64,000 nucleotides of DNA from Alitta virens (taxonomy: Eukaryota; Annelida; Polychaeta; Phyllodocida; Nereididae), in contig OW028580.1 of the NCBI GenBank assembly GCA_932294295.1, positions 8,957,374-9,021,373 on the forward strand, given 5' to 3'. The first letter of the stretch is position 1; every line of letters starts with the position of its first letter. Of this stretch, positions 63,995 through 64,000 are shown piece by piece. The translations under genes were made by a program, and so were the position numbers. The notes beneath the pieces are model-generated. The model saw only the letters and a list, made by a program, of their open reading frames with translations, did no database searches and was not told the origin of the DNA.

Positions 63995-64000
63995 TTGAGT

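Larger units (their letters stand above)
1..64000. repeat. 31-bp satellite array filling the window
   Basis: Head-to-tail 31-bp units in one orientation. The commonest unit begins TTGAGTTTGACAATTCTGA (unit positions 1-19) and ends AATGTTCGATCA (20-31). Best-conserved parts are TTGAGT at 1-6, GAC at 9-11 and ATTCTGA at 13-19; positions 20-31 vary most and define the unit classes. Unit starts follow 30+31k until the first 30-bp unit at 12616. From 30 to 63995 is 63,965 bp, which equals 2,064 x 31 minus 19, and I located 19 single-base losses, so the array has no other net length change. No unrelated insertion was seen on reading. This is what tandem satellite DNA of eukaryotic heterochromatin looks like; the family and host are unknown to me. 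The array continues past both ends. Confidence 0.98.

Noticed and set aside
1..64000. CRISPR array (about 30-bp direct repeats)
   Set aside because: The 31-bp units abut with no unique spacers, and variants are shared between distant units; there is no leader or cas gene.
1..64000. CENP-B box (TTCG, A, CGGG pattern)
   Set aside because: TTCG occurs in A units (TTCGATCATTGAG), but the required A and CGGG at the right spacing are missing. A centromere role cannot be argued from this motif.
1..64000. Telomeric or simple microsatellite repeat
   Set aside because: No TTAGGG-, TTTAGGG- or TTAGG-type tracts and no long mono- or dinucleotide runs; the period is 31.
1..64000. Transposable element insertion within the array
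   Set aside because: No interval longer than a unit departs from the 31-bp pattern; the phase count (2,064 x 31 minus 19) leaves no room for an insertion that is not a multiple of 31, and none was seen on reading.
1..64000. Bacterial promoter-like words (TTGACA with TATAAT-like AT-rich stretches) inside units
   Set aside because: TTGACA occurs in nearly every A and E unit as part of the repeat, with no downstream gene and no conserved -10 element at the right spacing; it is a chance match repeated by amplification.
1..64000. Assembly artefact creating the duplications
   Set aside because: Copies carry distinct private bases and whole-unit differences (for example H5/H9, L1/L2 and the 3,688-bp pair), so they are not exact machine copies. 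The most similar pairs still need long-read support, so this is set aside rather than excluded.

Overview
The whole 64 kb window is one uninterrupted satellite-DNA array built on a 31-bp unit. I see no gene, RNA gene, transposon, CRISPR array or other non-satellite sequence in it. Both window edges fall inside the array: position 1 is base 3 of a unit, and the last 6 bases start a new one. The units are A+T-rich (the common types have 10 G/C of 31). An array this long and ordered points to eukaryotic heterochromatin (pericentromeric, centromeric, subtelomeric or sex-chromosomal). I do not recognise the family and cannot name a species.

The array has three layers. (1) 31-bp units run head to tail in one orientation: 2,064 complete units between positions 30 and 63,994, with a net loss of only 19 bases, each located. 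(2) The units fall into classes (A, E, F, B, C, D) ordered as short cycles of four to six units (124, 155 or 186 bp), each closed by a D unit containing ACCATTTTG. (3) The cycles are grouped into kilobase-scale higher-order repeats (HORs) and tandem duplications, whose lengths differ by whole numbers of units.

Region by region: 1-31.3 kb is a HOR domain with ten copies of a marker (two E units then an F unit) starting at -1, 3316, 6757, 9609, 14566, 16704, 19121, 22065, 27209 and 29347. The nine complete intervals are 107, 111, 92, 160, 69, 78, 95, 166 and 69 units. 31.3-44.5 kb is a ~6.6 kb block present twice in tandem. 43.4-46.7 kb carries a 1,642-bp tandem duplication. 47.2-56.2 kb carries a 2,015-bp duplication nested in a later 3,688-bp duplication. 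56.2-61.1 kb is a more mixed stretch. 61,081-63,994 is a 1,581-bp block followed by a 1,333-bp copy with an internal loss.

Nothing here looks protein-coding. On the plus strand TGA occurs at unit positions 2, 8 and 17, all in one frame, and the 31-bp period rotates that frame, so all three plus frames close about every 93 bp. The longest minus-strand open frames (61-78 codons) are the same repeat read through and recur with the HOR. The interest of the window is as a readable record of unequal exchange: private variants, whole-unit deletions and nested duplications allow some events to be ordered.
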